Shown: positions 26,401-35,705 of the stretch, one piece after another
How the letters are laid out: every line of letters begins with the position of its first letter
Position numbering within the stretch: the stretch's first letter is position 1
Source of the DNA: Methanobacteriota archaeon
Lineage (GTDB): Archaea; Thermoplasmatota; Poseidoniia; Poseidoniales; Thalassarchaeaceae
DNA: 62,786 nt
NCBI GenBank assembly: GCA_014239955.1
Contig: JAAZXW010000012.1
Span: 73,617-136,402 of the forward strand
Reading direction: 5' to 3'
Translations under genes and position numbers: made by a program
The notes under the pieces: generated by a model
The model's input: the letters and a program-made list of their open reading frames with translations, nothing else
The model's database searches: none
What the model was told of the DNA's origin: nothing

Positions 26401-27794
26401 CCACTGGATCTAGTAACGGTGATGGGAATTTCTCATTCTCCCTGGGTCTCGAAGCCGACTCAAATTTTGACTTAGTAGTAGAGTCAAGTATGGGTGCTGA
26501 CTCGATCGAGGAACCCGAGTGGGTCCATGGAATTGTTCTGAATTCCGCACCCGCCGGTATTTCAGACGGCTTCCATCTGAAGACTTGGATACCGAATCTC
26601 CCTGCATTGGTTGACCTCTCTGTTTCGAGAACAATGGTTTCGAGCGGCGAGGTCTGGGCCGTAACAATCGGCTTGGAAGGCTGGGAGCCCTTCAATCCCG
26701 AGCTAGTCATCGCCTCCAAGGGCGTCAACGGACAGGACATCTTCCTCACAATTGACGGCCTTGATGTGGGCAAACCAACCTCCCTATTGGTTGACTCGGT
26801 TTTCCGAACCGAGACGGTTGGAGGGATTACCGAGACCTCCACCTCGACGCTTTATTCAATGTCCAACCGACTCGAATGGTTCCATGCCCTGCTATTGGAT
26901 AGGCAGTCTGGTAGCAGAACTGAGATGATGGTACAAGACATCCCGGAGTCCGTCGAGATACAAGCAAGCCTAGGTAATGCTATCTCGATGGATGTCACAG
27001 TCCCTGAGCAGTATCGGAAGGGGGACTTGGGCGTTGGCTCGATCATGATTCAGCAGATGCAGTGGATGGAGGGATCATGGTGGCCAGCTACGATGTTCCT
27101 GGCCCAAGTGCCAGGATCAATGAACCTCACAACAGAACCGGACCTGAACTTCGACATCACGCAGAATCTAGCATTCCAAGGCATGCCAATCCTCGACTTT
27201 TCCGCATCCAGCGAAGGAATGTCCCTTTACATCGAAGCTCGGGGGCGGGCGATCAACAGCAAGGGGGACGTTGTCCTCATGGCGGAGGGGCTATCAGACA
27301 GACTCTCCATAAAGCCCACCAAATCATTCGGATTGAACATTAGATCGAGCGGCGATGGAGTAGACAGATTGTACTTCAGGGCCACAGACATCCCAACCAT
27401 CCCTCCAGTCGTTCTCGAACAGATGGAAGCCCTCGGAGAGGATCTGAAGAGTGCTAACATCCAGATCCATGAGTTCGGAAGGGTGACTGTGATGGTCCCA
27501 GGGTACCAGTTGATCGAGGTTTCAGATGTTCAGGGTGGCAGGATCATCATCTCAGCGAGAGCCACAGCAGAGGTCAACGGAATCGATGTAGACCTCAGGG
27601 GGGTCATGCTCGACGCCCAGGTGACAGGAGGCATCCCTTCTGGGACGACACTGGGGGTCAATGGGTTCGCATCTGATCTCTCGCTACTGAACATGATTCC
27701 CGGATTCACCGGCTCAACTAGCCACTGGATGGCCCCAGAACCAGTATCATCAGGAATCCTCACTTTCATCGCTACATTGGGGGGAATGCCATGA
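23403..27794 (+). CDS. Very large secreted beta-rich protein, family not recognised
   Basis: A 1463-residue protein from ATG 23403 (GTG 23391 is in frame but lies in the inverted repeat). The N-terminus is basic followed by a signal-peptide helix, LTLILAVIFASPLLLPFSS. The rest is low in Cys and Lys, rich in Ser, Asp and Gly, with alternating hydrophobic residues that suggest mostly beta structure. A DVDGDGDDDIQVG motif (about residue 190) is calcium-binding-like. No catalytic motif, repeats or C-terminal membrane helix were seen. The last roughly 150 residues (VMVPGYQLIEVSD ... RGVMLDAQVTGG) look like strand-turn-strand repeats. It overlaps the next gene by 4 bp (ATGA), implying a coupled product, possibly its membrane anchor. 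I do not assign a function. Confidence 0.8.
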   Translation: MDREPHPRKEPPGSTKLTLILAVIFASPLLLPFSSVNGEPRFESSDFGVLEELNEMLDERDSFLGSNSVSPLADARIDTVRDSVISSGPDRPISAVGPTIDGLSLVSTSPPAPEHPAPYDLLLTGGNNPGMVDNIWQTLFNITDYVIWTQHIDVNGQITEQYQVVSFSSSLFSLLNTNTEALLHSVDVDGDGDDDIQVGLTVDVEFIGGWGIEDGTLWIEPGIEFTVRDIGNSASDPDWDNMEALHVSLIKAFSYSASGSLLNLGEGESYVWVIDSRFTTPPNDFKFEVGIERLFFDLAGTGQDFAATLLAAITDPFGLANPPEESGITFASIAAPYSLRFENGGQDECSESYNTSELYTRSSMEISCGVSAGFGYIHYSPPDDNSKRKMWELAYIEARFHPHGESKRLPSSAELIVRTDSVLPTAGGLEGEKSLTTLEYWADRRSDLHIHFHEDRSELPESESDGSFGNTTDSLGWFRGMPAGTLSEGQIERAFRMLGSVDQPELPGDIPERLGLIIGIKNFTRDSSQNVDDPTLPVNPADPPDSLIVVRSVQPIQELDYTSWFSRGGESQDHRRIHIFADSIPSAVAVYGSFGLGGSAESNNSLDSGNNLDFISKIVDSVILNIVDVFLDVGSILNEVPSTLVELISGSVDAGGISGREMHLLMTDNWLASRNPFPLDELSMQTGSSDHLTSPGNHVILSRDRGLGMIQTDHGPKDPLVPIAASINFSGLQAFSLVDSNSSDTQELTLKTVSNDDIRLAYVSHRTSSLEDSDYQSAWLSDVPNNITISVSPSGVDYSASSEIGSIIYSGFDGSHRQAVRISGFPSSFSTTSGSVLSWSSDSPIDLIEAQISDSTEPLSMVGDHFLFHHDPMSNTSSLSATVSGVSEVGWIPPLEEGAPGNAGIGTAFATIEGRNAMSINIGNAPSSENLPLNVLAEIDPLPSSLSVQIPTGSDAGPSLDIPELNSSQGMTGVAFFIGGFSDLGRSVNGVLSGITTDISTGSSNGDGNFSFSLGLEADSNFDLVVESSMGADSIEEPEWVHGIVLNSAPAGISDGFHLKTWIPNLPALVDLSVSRTMVSSGEVWAVTIGLEGWEPFNPELVIASKGVNGQDIFLTIDGLDVGKPTSLLVDSVFRTETVGGITETSTSTLYSMSNRLEWFHALLLDRQSGSRTEMMVQDIPESVEIQASLGNAISMDVTVPEQYRKGDLGVGSIMIQQMQWMEGSWWPATMFLAQVPGSMNLTTEPDLNFDITQNLAFQGMPILDFSASSEGMSLYIEARGRAINSKGDVVLMAEGLSDRLSIKPTKSFGLNIRSSGDGVDRLYFRATDIPTIPPVVLEQMEALGEDLKSANIQIHEFGRVTVMVPGYQLIEVSDVQGGRIIISARATAEVNGIDVDLRGVMLDAQVTGGIPSGTTLGVNGFASDLSLLNMIPGFTGSTSHWMAPEPVSSGILTFIATLGGMP

Positions 27795-28354
27795 AATCAC
27801 CACGTGGAATTCTTGGCAAGGCCTCGGAAGCGGACTCAGAAGTAGCTCACGTCATTCTGGAGAAAATCGAGGACGTCACCGATGTTGTCACACCCAAGCG
27901 AGTCGTCTTCGCTTCGATAATGACCCTATTGATTGTACTAGCATCTATTTTCTCTATCATTTGGATTATTCCCTATGAGAACGTGGATGTCGAAGTCGTA
28001 TACATGCAGGCGGGTTCCGGCCATGTTGTCCTCGTAGAGCTGGACAACAAGGGAAGCCGGGCAATCGAGGATGTCAGCTTGACAATCAGGTTCCTGGACT
28101 CAGAACAGGCAGAGATAGACCGACATGACTTCTACCTCTCAAAACTCCCAGCTCATAGCTCGATATCCAATACTCCGTCCGACGACCTGGAACTAATCGT
28201 GCTAGGGCAGTCTGTGTGGGACGACTACTTCATCGAGATAACACTGGAGTACATCGACAACGACGCACAGAGGGATCTCTACACTTGGACTCACGCAGTA
28301 GGGGACTGGACAAGGGAGTCTTTCGTCGATCAGACGCCTTTCGAGCTATTCTAA
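27791..28354 (+). CDS. Small single-pass membrane protein with beta-sandwich ectodomain
   Basis: A 187-residue protein with a cytoplasmic N-terminus, one transmembrane helix (about 40-62, VVFASIMTLLIVLASIFSIIWII) and an extracellular domain of about 120 residues. The ectodomain reads VEVVYMQAGSGHVVLVELDNKGSRAIEDVSLTI in strand-like segments (shown as VVLVELDNKGSRAIEDV and LTIRFLDSEQAEIDRHDF), which resembles LEA14/FxLYD-type beta sandwiches. The start overlaps the stop of the giant protein gene (ATGA), so translation is coupled. It may tether the giant secreted protein to the membrane; this is inference. Confidence 0.75.
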   Translation: MKSPRGILGKASEADSEVAHVILEKIEDVTDVVTPKRVVFASIMTLLIVLASIFSIIWIIPYENVDVEVVYMQAGSGHVVLVELDNKGSRAIEDVSLTIRFLDSEQAEIDRHDFYLSKLPAHSSISNTPSDDLELIVLGQSVWDDYFIEITLEYIDNDAQRDLYTWTHAVGDWTRESFVDQTPFELF

Positions 28355-28421
28355 TCCAATTATGCACCAGAAGCCACGAGTGACCCATAGTATCAAAACG
28401 AGAGAAAAAAGGGGTTGAACG

Positions 28422-31400
28422 ATGGAGAAACACGTATCGGCCCTCGTCCTCATCGTCCTCCTCTCATCGACACTGAGTCTTCCAAACCAGGAGCCCCCGT
28501 CATTCGAAGAAACGCGCGACGAGCTGTCCATGGATGTCACTAGGATTGAGATTTCCCCTGACCCACATAGCGTCAGAGACCTCGGGGCCCCAACCATCGC
28601 CGAAGGAGAAGAGGGCCAGAGAGGACCATGGGCCGACTCCTCGATAGGAACTTACACCACCTCTGGCTTGCTTCTTGACTCTGAAATTCCGTCTTCCATG
28701 ATGGGGGCTAGATCAGATTTGATGATGGTGCTGATTTCTCCGGAAACCGGTCTCTGGGATGCTAGGGTTGGCATCCTTGAAGCGGCAAATGTATCTGTAA
28801 GGACTGCCATCCCCCCCTCTGGCTTCCTAATCCAGGGGACCAGCGAAGAACTTGGCTCAGTCTCCAGCCTACCATTTGTCGTAGCTAGCCACCCAGTGCC
28901 ACTTGCACTAATCGTAGAAGATAAGCTCTGGAGCCAGCAGTCAATTACCGAGGTTGAGGTGATTGGGTGGAAGGATGCAGAATTAGTGAGGCTCGACTCA
29001 CCCGGAGTCGGGCTCGCTGGTTCCGTCGCCCGACTAACTCAGAGCCACTTGGGAGGGGAGTGGTCGCCTTCCGTTGGAATACACTTCGGAACTATCCACC
29101 CCACATCAATCCCAACACTGGCAATGAATCCCGAGGTCGCATTCGTCTCCACTACTCCAGAACTATCCATCTGGAACGATTTCGCTCGTTCACACATGGA
29201 AGCAAACTCCGTGGAAGGGTTCTATTTCACGGGCCTGAATGGGAGTGGCCAGAGGGTTGCTGTTGCAGATACGGGTATAGATCACGATCACGGAGACTTC
29301 GGTTCAAGGGTCGTTCAGAGAATTGACGTGGCGAACGACGGATCAACAGCCGACACAAATGATGGGCATGGCACCCATGTAGCGTGTACAGTCCTGGGGT
29401 CCGGAAGCCACTCGACATCCTACGAGGGAATCGCACCTCAAGCAGAGCTCTACATGCAGGCAATGGAGGATGATGACTCCGGAGCCCTCTCGGGTCCTGG
29501 GGTTTACTCACTTCTGAATTCGGCTTACAGCTCCGGAGGCGCTAGGATCCATACAAACAGCTGGGGAAGCTGGAACTCAGGAGGGGACTACTCCACCCAA
29601 TCCGAGGACGCAGATGACAGAACCTCAACTTGGGATCAGTACTGGTCCTACGATGGAATGACCGTTCTATTCGCCGCTGGAAACGAGAGGGACGACGGAG
29701 TCTCCCCCCCCGGGACAGCGAAGAATGTGATTACCGTCGGGGCCCATGTAAACAGATACACCAGCAATGCCGCCGATGAGATGTACTACTGGAGTAGCCG
29801 GGGCCCTACCGATGACGGGAGGATAAAGCCCGACATCGTCGCTGCGGGAGATTACGTCAGGTCATGCAAGGCACAGGAAGCCACCGAGGCACCCGACAAC
29901 CTCAATGACCAGTGGTATGTTGAGTACAGCGGTACTTCGATGGCCACTCCAGCAGCAGCGGGTGCATCAGCCATTGTCAGAGAGTACCTCATGGAGATTG
30001 CCGAGAGGCCTGAGCCCCAAGGTGCGCTGGTGAAAGCGATGCTGATCTTAGGTGCCGAGGACATGGGGACTCGTGACATCCCAAACAATGACGAGGGTTG
30101 GGGGAGGATCAACTTGGTCAACACACTCCTGCCAGATAGTGACGTTGGAATCTTCGTCGACGATCGTTCAAGGTTGTCAAGCGGACAAGAGGCATCATAC
30201 AACTTTGATGTGACACGTTCAGGAGAGCCGCTCAAGGTAGTCTTGACTTGGTCCGACTACCCCGGATCGACTTTCTCGGGAACTCAGCTCAGGAACGACC
30301 TGAACCTCGAGGTTACCTCTCCAGATGGGACCGTAACCTACCTCGGTAACGATTTTGCCAATGGTAGGTCCGCAACAGGCGGCGGGAAGGATGCCAAGAA
30401 CAACGTCGAGGTAGTGCTGATCGACTCGGCATCAACTGGTATCTGGAATGTCAAGGTCAAGGATTTCTCCCATGGAGGGGGCCGGACCTACCAACCATTT
30501 GCCATCGCTGTGAGAGGTGTCAACGTCAATGACCTGACTCCTGATCCTTCCATCCCCCCCGGTTCTTTCGAGATATCCACCCCCATCCCCCAAGTCGGAG
30601 AGCAGACTAGTTTCTCCGTGTCCGTGATAAACCAGGGCTCCGGATCTTTCGCCGAGGTTTTCGTCTCTGCTCACATCAACGGAGATCCATTGGAGACCAA
30701 GTCATTGGGGATGTCGCCCGGAGAACAGGTCAGGCTAGAATGGGACTGGACTCCCGAGTCCTCGGACAAGGGCGAAACTGAGATCAGGATTGAAGTGGAT
30801 CCCGGGGGCCAATTGGATGAACTCTATGAGGACAACAACTTGCTTGTAATGACAATAGATGTGAGTGCCCCGGGCATTCAAGCTTCAACCGAATCGCCTT
30901 GGAAGACCCTCCAGGATGCTTCCGATACCACAACAAAGTGGGAGATAGTGATGACTAATCTTGCACTTTTCGACACCAACGCAAGCATCGAGGTGTCAAA
31001 TCCCGTCAGAAAGATTGACGGGGTCCAATTCGACTGGTTCAAGAGCTTCGACCAGATTTACGTGGAATTGGGGCCCGCCGAGTCGACTACGGTTAATCTG
31101 ACTCTGGTTCACCCAGCTCCCCCTGACCCAGGGACATATTCGATGGTCATTACTGCAACGGACGAGGACTTCGATGTCGAATCGCAGTTGGAGATTTTCT
31201 TCGATGTACCCGTGCTCGCCCAACCAGAAGTAACCCTCCCCTCCACGGAAATCCAAGTCGACTCCCACGAGGTAACAAACACCTCCGTAGTGATCCACAA
31301 CCTGGGCAACGGGGCTCAGACGTACGACATAGAAATGACATCACCTGCTGGATGGGATGTCGGATTTCTGGAGCTGGGTCCCTTCCAAGGATCCCGGCAA

Positions 31401-32906
31401 GGCTCCACTGGAACTCTGTCCAAGGGAGGCTCAATAACCGCTGGAATAATGATCACGCCCCCAGGCGTCCAGCTAGTCGCAGGCTCAACCTTCTATTCCG
31501 AGATACTGGTCAAATCAAGAGTCAGCTCAGAGTTCTGGTCATACCAGATACCAATGGTCATCCAACCGAGTGACTCTATCGAATTCAACCCCTCTTCGGG
31601 TGGATCTGAGGGGGGCGTCCCCGCAGACTCACTCCATGAGATATCTATCCAGATTTCCAATCAGGGGAATAGAGAGGTCGTCATGACTCCAATAGAGAGA
31701 TCACTACCTGGTGGATGGACAATTCAAGGAGGCCTCAACGAAGTGACAATTCCTATGGGATCATCCATTCAGTGGTCTTTCTCCATACAAGGAAACGGTC
31801 TCGCCGCCAGTGGCCCCATAGAGATCAGATTCCTGGTGGAGGATGGGACGTTCTTCGATTGGAATTCCAGTCTGGAGGCGATCTCTGGGGCAATTCCCGA
31901 GGTCTCGTTCCAGGAGGTGGTATTCGTAGAGGGGACCAACATCAATTCCTCTGCAAACCCCCTTGGCTTGGGAGCCCACCCTGTAGACAGACCATTTGAC
32001 ATGGGTTGGAAACTGGAGAATGTAGGGACCTCCATCTGGGAACCAGAAGTATCACTCGAACTTCCCACTGGGGATTGGCTCTCAAGCTGCTCAGTCAGTC
32101 CTGTTAGAATCGACCCCGGGCAATCTGCCATGGTTTGGTGCTCGATCACCATCCCATTAAGTCAGGAAGCTGGATCTGAACCCGAGATCTCACTAGTATT
32201 GGCAGCAGATGGTGTAGAAGTGAGGGAGACAGTTACCCTCTTCGTTGACACCGTTAGGGAGGTTGAATGGACGTTGGTCAACTTCAGCGAGGCCAGGGAA
32301 GACTACCCTACAAACCTCTATCTGGAATTACACAACACTGGTAACGTCGCCATCTCCAATAGAATTGTCACAGATGGTCCAGATGACTGGAATATCCGGA
32401 TAATCGACGGAATCCTGGTTACTCTTCAACCCGGAGAGGGCAGATCAGTTCAGGTCGAGTTCACACCGGACTCCGGTTCAGATGGTTCTCTTACGATTAT
32501 GCTAGCAAATGCGGAGGACATCTCAGGGCAGTCAAAAACCCTTGAGATAGAAGTCCTCTCCGACTCCTCTGGAGGAGGCTCCAGAACCACCCTTTACGTG
32601 TTTGGTGCACTAATTCTCCTGGGCTTAGTCTCAGTCTCGGCTGCTCTGGCATACACTAGATCAGGAGGCGATCTATCTTCCATAATCCCCAGCAGGACCT
32701 CTTCTCTCAGAAAGAAGAAGCAGGAGGATGCCCAATACTCGGGGGCAATGGAGCAAGAACCAATCGAGTACTCGGATGCAGAGGAAGTCCCCGCAATGGG
32801 TGATCATCAGGAACTGCAGCGATTCCCCGATTATCCGGGATGGCTTTGGGACCCTGCTAGTGAGGAGTGGGTTGCAGACCCCGAATACGATCACGGTGAC
32901 CAATAG
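28422..32906 (+). CDS. Large membrane-anchored subtilisin-like protease with CARDB-type domains
   Basis: A 1494-residue extracellular serine protease. Signal peptide MEKHVSALVLIVLLSSTLSL; an N-terminal pro-region; the S8 domain with catalytic Asp283 (VAVADTGIDHDH), His316 (DGHGTHVA), oxyanion Asn in FAAGNERDDG and Ser506 (YSGTSMATPAAAG). A P-domain-like region follows (LVLTWSDYPG-type: VVLTWSDYPGSTF), then several CARDB/NEW3-type beta domains (VGEQTSFSVSVINQGSG, LHEISIQISNQGNREV, NLYLELHNTGNVAIS). A membrane helix near 1385-1407 precedes a charged cytoplasmic tail that ends with PGWLWDPASEEWVADPEY, like the short DUF2510 WDP motif. Likely processes surface or environmental proteins. Confidence 0.94.
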   Translation: MEKHVSALVLIVLLSSTLSLPNQEPPSFEETRDELSMDVTRIEISPDPHSVRDLGAPTIAEGEEGQRGPWADSSIGTYTTSGLLLDSEIPSSMMGARSDLMMVLISPETGLWDARVGILEAANVSVRTAIPPSGFLIQGTSEELGSVSSLPFVVASHPVPLALIVEDKLWSQQSITEVEVIGWKDAELVRLDSPGVGLAGSVARLTQSHLGGEWSPSVGIHFGTIHPTSIPTLAMNPEVAFVSTTPELSIWNDFARSHMEANSVEGFYFTGLNGSGQRVAVADTGIDHDHGDFGSRVVQRIDVANDGSTADTNDGHGTHVACTVLGSGSHSTSYEGIAPQAELYMQAMEDDDSGALSGPGVYSLLNSAYSSGGARIHTNSWGSWNSGGDYSTQSEDADDRTSTWDQYWSYDGMTVLFAAGNERDDGVSPPGTAKNVITVGAHVNRYTSNAADEMYYWSSRGPTDDGRIKPDIVAAGDYVRSCKAQEATEAPDNLNDQWYVEYSGTSMATPAAAGASAIVREYLMEIAERPEPQGALVKAMLILGAEDMGTRDIPNNDEGWGRINLVNTLLPDSDVGIFVDDRSRLSSGQEASYNFDVTRSGEPLKVVLTWSDYPGSTFSGTQLRNDLNLEVTSPDGTVTYLGNDFANGRSATGGGKDAKNNVEVVLIDSASTGIWNVKVKDFSHGGGRTYQPFAIAVRGVNVNDLTPDPSIPPGSFEISTPIPQVGEQTSFSVSVINQGSGSFAEVFVSAHINGDPLETKSLGMSPGEQVRLEWDWTPESSDKGETEIRIEVDPGGQLDELYEDNNLLVMTIDVSAPGIQASTESPWKTLQDASDTTTKWEIVMTNLALFDTNASIEVSNPVRKIDGVQFDWFKSFDQIYVELGPAESTTVNLTLVHPAPPDPGTYSMVITATDEDFDVESQLEIFFDVPVLAQPEVTLPSTEIQVDSHEVTNTSVVIHNLGNGAQTYDIEMTSPAGWDVGFLELGPFQGSRQGSTGTLSKGGSITAGIMITPPGVQLVAGSTFYSEILVKSRVSSEFWSYQIPMVIQPSDSIEFNPSSGGSEGGVPADSLHEISIQISNQGNREVVMTPIERSLPGGWTIQGGLNEVTIPMGSSIQWSFSIQGNGLAASGPIEIRFLVEDGTFFDWNSSLEAISGAIPEVSFQEVVFVEGTNINSSANPLGLGAHPVDRPFDMGWKLENVGTSIWEPEVSLELPTGDWLSSCSVSPVRIDPGQSAMVWCSITIPLSQEAGSEPEISLVLAADGVEVRETVTLFVDTVREVEWTLVNFSEAREDYPTNLYLELHNTGNVAISNRIVTDGPDDWNIRIIDGILVTLQPGEGRSVQVEFTPDSGSDGSLTIMLANAEDISGQSKTLEIEVLSDSSGGGSRTTLYVFGALILLGLVSVSAALAYTRSGGDLSSIIPSRTSSLRKKKQEDAQYSGAMEQEPIEYSDAEEVPAMGDHQELQRFPDYPGWLWDPASEEWVADPEYDHGDQ

Positions 32907-32993
32907 CCGTGAATAATGAGAACTCACACAATCGTGATTATTGGCGCTCTCAGAGCCCGAAGCCCTTAGAGGGGCGAATGTCTCGGTCAATCG

Positions 32994-35678
32994 ATGAGAA
33001 GGCCAGATTCTGCGGGCATTATCGCCGTTCTCCTACTGGCCTCCTTCGTTTCCATGCCAGTGGTCGCGGCTGCCGACCTCGCATTGAGCGCCAGCCCGAC
33101 TAACTCCACTGCAACCACCGACGACGCTGCAGAGTACGATATCACGGTCATGAACACGGGAGACGAGGATCTGACCGTTTCTCTCAGTTCCTCGCAAGAG
33201 TCAGACTGCAATGGATTCACTTCTAACTTGGATTCCACTGTGGTCTCAGTGGGTCAGGGCGAGTCGGAGACCATCACCCTAACAGTGAGCATCAACGATC
33301 AGGCATCAGGTGACTGCGTCACCACTGTCAATGCAAACGGGGTCGCCTCCAACCCCTCAGAAAACGCCCAAGCAGACGTCGAAGTCACGACAACGGCCGA
33401 AGGAGGGGGGCAATACTCTGTCAAATTGACCTACATCAACCCAAGCAATGGGGCAGTGAACTACGATGGGGAGGACGATGAGGCAGAGTGGACGGCAGAT
33501 GTCGAGAACACAGGGGAGAACGACGCGACAGTCCAACTTGCGATGTCCTCCAAATCGGACTGCGACTCGGATGGCCTCGAAGCCTCGGTTGAACCCCAGC
33601 AGATGTCGCTAAACTCTGGTGACAAGGATACTGCAACTGTCACAGTGAATCTCCCTGATGGCAGTTCTACAGAATCAGGAGATCACTGCTTCGTGCTCGA
33701 GGCCACCGTATCCAATGACCCCAATCCAGCAGACCAAGCTAACGACAGTCTAAACCTGAATCTGAATATCCCAGAGGTCAAGACATGCGACTCCTCCCTT
33801 CAGAATCCATCCCATAATCTCGATCCCGGAGAATCAGCGACCAACTCGTTCACCCTCACCAATACTGGAAACACAGCCTGGACCGTAAGCGCATTCGCCA
33901 CTTCAGAGGGTCTTGACGTAAGTGATTGGGTCGACTTCGAGACTCCCACAAGTAGGCTTCTCTCAGAGCCTGGCGGTTCCCAGGACACGACCTCATTCGA
34001 ATTCGAGATTACCCCGGACGACTCCGTTGAGCCTGGCTCGGTGGATGTTTACATCCAAGGAAGGGCCGGCAGCAGCGTAGGCTGCGAATCTCTCCTCAGG
34101 GTCAATCTGGGTCAAATCCACGACTCGTCGCTATCTCTTTCAAACCCCTCAGTCAGCAATGTCGACCCCGGCTCTACTGCCTCGACTTCGATGATGGTAA
34201 CGAACACTGGGAATGGACAGGACAACTTCGCCCTGGGGGTAAAGGACCTCTCCCCAGGGTGGCAGGTGGAGCTCTCCGAGACCTATGTCACAATCGATGG
34301 CAGACACTGCAACTCTTCCACGAACTGTGACCGGAAGAGTGTCCAAGTGCAGATCACCGTCCCCGCGAATGCCAAGTCTGGAATCGAGTTCCCAATCACG
34401 ATGTACGTCAACTCACAGGGAATCACCTTGGACGAGGTGTCTGCAACGGTTACCGTGGCCGCAGTTCATGCAGGTAGCATCGACCTTCCTTCTGATTCTC
34501 AAACTGGGAGATTCGGACAATGGGTCTCTTTCCCATTAGGGCTAACCAACGATGGCAACACACAGGACAACTTCGCCCTGTCTTCCTGCGATCCGAATAT
34601 ATCAGAGTCCTGCGAAGACACAAAGTGGGATTCTAGGTTCAAGGACGACCAGGGCAACGAGATTTCCCAACTGACAATCCAATCCGAGGAAACCACACAG
34701 ATTTCCCTAGAAGTCCTCGTTTCCGACAATATCAACAACAACTCCGAGTCATTCGATGTGAGGATAGGGATTGTCGGGACAAATATCATGATGTCAGAGT
34801 CTCTGACTGTGACCGTTTCCAACTTCAACTACAGCATGTCGGTGGCATTCGAGAGTCCGGGCGAAGACCCATCACTGATGCGCTTCTCCCTACCTCCCGG
34901 GGGCGCGTCGTCAATTTCATTCCTGATTGCAAACACTGGTGACGGAGGGTCGGATAACGTGGTCATCTCCGTATCCGGGATGGATTCCTCGGTCCTGAGG
35001 TCAATAAGCGCCGATGGCCAGGTTCTGGAGGGGGAAGAGGTCACCGTGCCAGCAAACGGGCATGTCTCGGTCACCATAGATTTCGAAGTCCTCGATGTGG
35101 ATAGCGGGACATCGGGAGTAATCAGGGTGGGCGTCACATCGAAGAAGAATACTGGGCAGACTCCGTCTTATGTCGATTTGGTAATGGATATTCGGGCAAT
35201 TCACGACCTGCAGATTGACATGGAAAGCAGCCAGACGAAGGAAGCCTCGTACCCAGAAAATACAGAGTTCGCAATATTCGTAACCAACCATGGAAACATA
35301 GAGGAGGAAGTAGAGGTCCTCACAAGCGATTCCCTAAGGGGATGGACAGTAGACGTGATTGGCGACGAGTTCAAACTCCAACCCGGGAAGACCAGGGAGG
35401 TCACTGTGAGAGTCACACCCCCCAGTCAGATGATTGCTGATGACGAGTACTCCTTCACAGTCACAGTCCAACCAAAGGACATGCCAGTAGCCGGCGAACC
35501 AATCGATCTGACAGTAGAGTCAACTGTCGGTGTCGGGGTACTATCGGGAGATGCACAGAAGGCAATTGCAATGGCAATTATTATTGTCGGTTCGATTGCC
35601 GTGACATACCTCTTCGTCAGGATCCGAGCGGAGAATAGAATGATGTCAGACTCCATCTCCGTTGAACTCGACGAATGA
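32994..35678 (+). CDS. Secreted membrane-anchored protein of repeated CARDB/NEW3-like domains
   Basis: An 894-residue protein with signal peptide (AGIIAVLLLASFVSMPVVAAA) and about seven Ig-like beta domains of roughly 110-120 residues. Each carries the signature N-TGN/GD-x-x-D-x-h and a G-W-x-V or similar strand: ITVMNTGDEDLTVSL, FTLTNTGNTAWTVSAF, MVTNTGNGQDNFALGV, LTNDGNTQDNFALSS, IANTGDGGSDNVVIS and VTNHGNIEEEVEVL. These match the CARDB/NPCBM-associated families. Paired cysteines occur in several domains. One C-terminal helix (about 865-882) anchors it, followed by a short cytoplasmic tail. It follows the subtilase, with which it shares domain type. A structural or adhesive surface role is likely. 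Confidence 0.85.
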   Translation: MRRPDSAGIIAVLLLASFVSMPVVAAADLALSASPTNSTATTDDAAEYDITVMNTGDEDLTVSLSSSQESDCNGFTSNLDSTVVSVGQGESETITLTVSINDQASGDCVTTVNANGVASNPSENAQADVEVTTTAEGGGQYSVKLTYINPSNGAVNYDGEDDEAEWTADVENTGENDATVQLAMSSKSDCDSDGLEASVEPQQMSLNSGDKDTATVTVNLPDGSSTESGDHCFVLEATVSNDPNPADQANDSLNLNLNIPEVKTCDSSLQNPSHNLDPGESATNSFTLTNTGNTAWTVSAFATSEGLDVSDWVDFETPTSRLLSEPGGSQDTTSFEFEITPDDSVEPGSVDVYIQGRAGSSVGCESLLRVNLGQIHDSSLSLSNPSVSNVDPGSTASTSMMVTNTGNGQDNFALGVKDLSPGWQVELSETYVTIDGRHCNSSTNCDRKSVQVQITVPANAKSGIEFPITMYVNSQGITLDEVSATVTVAAVHAGSIDLPSDSQTGRFGQWVSFPLGLTNDGNTQDNFALSSCDPNISESCEDTKWDSRFKDDQGNEISQLTIQSEETTQISLEVLVSDNINNNSESFDVRIGIVGTNIMMSESLTVTVSNFNYSMSVAFESPGEDPSLMRFSLPPGGASSISFLIANTGDGGSDNVVISVSGMDSSVLRSISADGQVLEGEEVTVPANGHVSVTIDFEVLDVDSGTSGVIRVGVTSKKNTGQTPSYVDLVMDIRAIHDLQIDMESSQTKEASYPENTEFAIFVTNHGNIEEEVEVLTSDSLRGWTVDVIGDEFKLQPGKTREVTVRVTPPSQMIADDEYSFTVTVQPKDMPVAGEPIDLTVESTVGVGVLSGDAQKAIAMAIIIVGSIAVTYLFVRIRAENRMMSDSISVELDE

Positions 35679-35705
35679 CAGTTCTCAGGCGTTCGTTCGG
35701 ATACG

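Noticed and set aside
32886-32945. CCAATA...TATTGG dyad after the subtilase stop, considered as terminator
   Set aside because: Only about six pairs with a loop of some 30 bases; too weak to list.
32909-33103. Short open frame between the subtilase and CARDB-repeat genes
   Set aside because: It overlaps the signal peptide of the CARDB-repeat gene in another frame and has no ribosome site.
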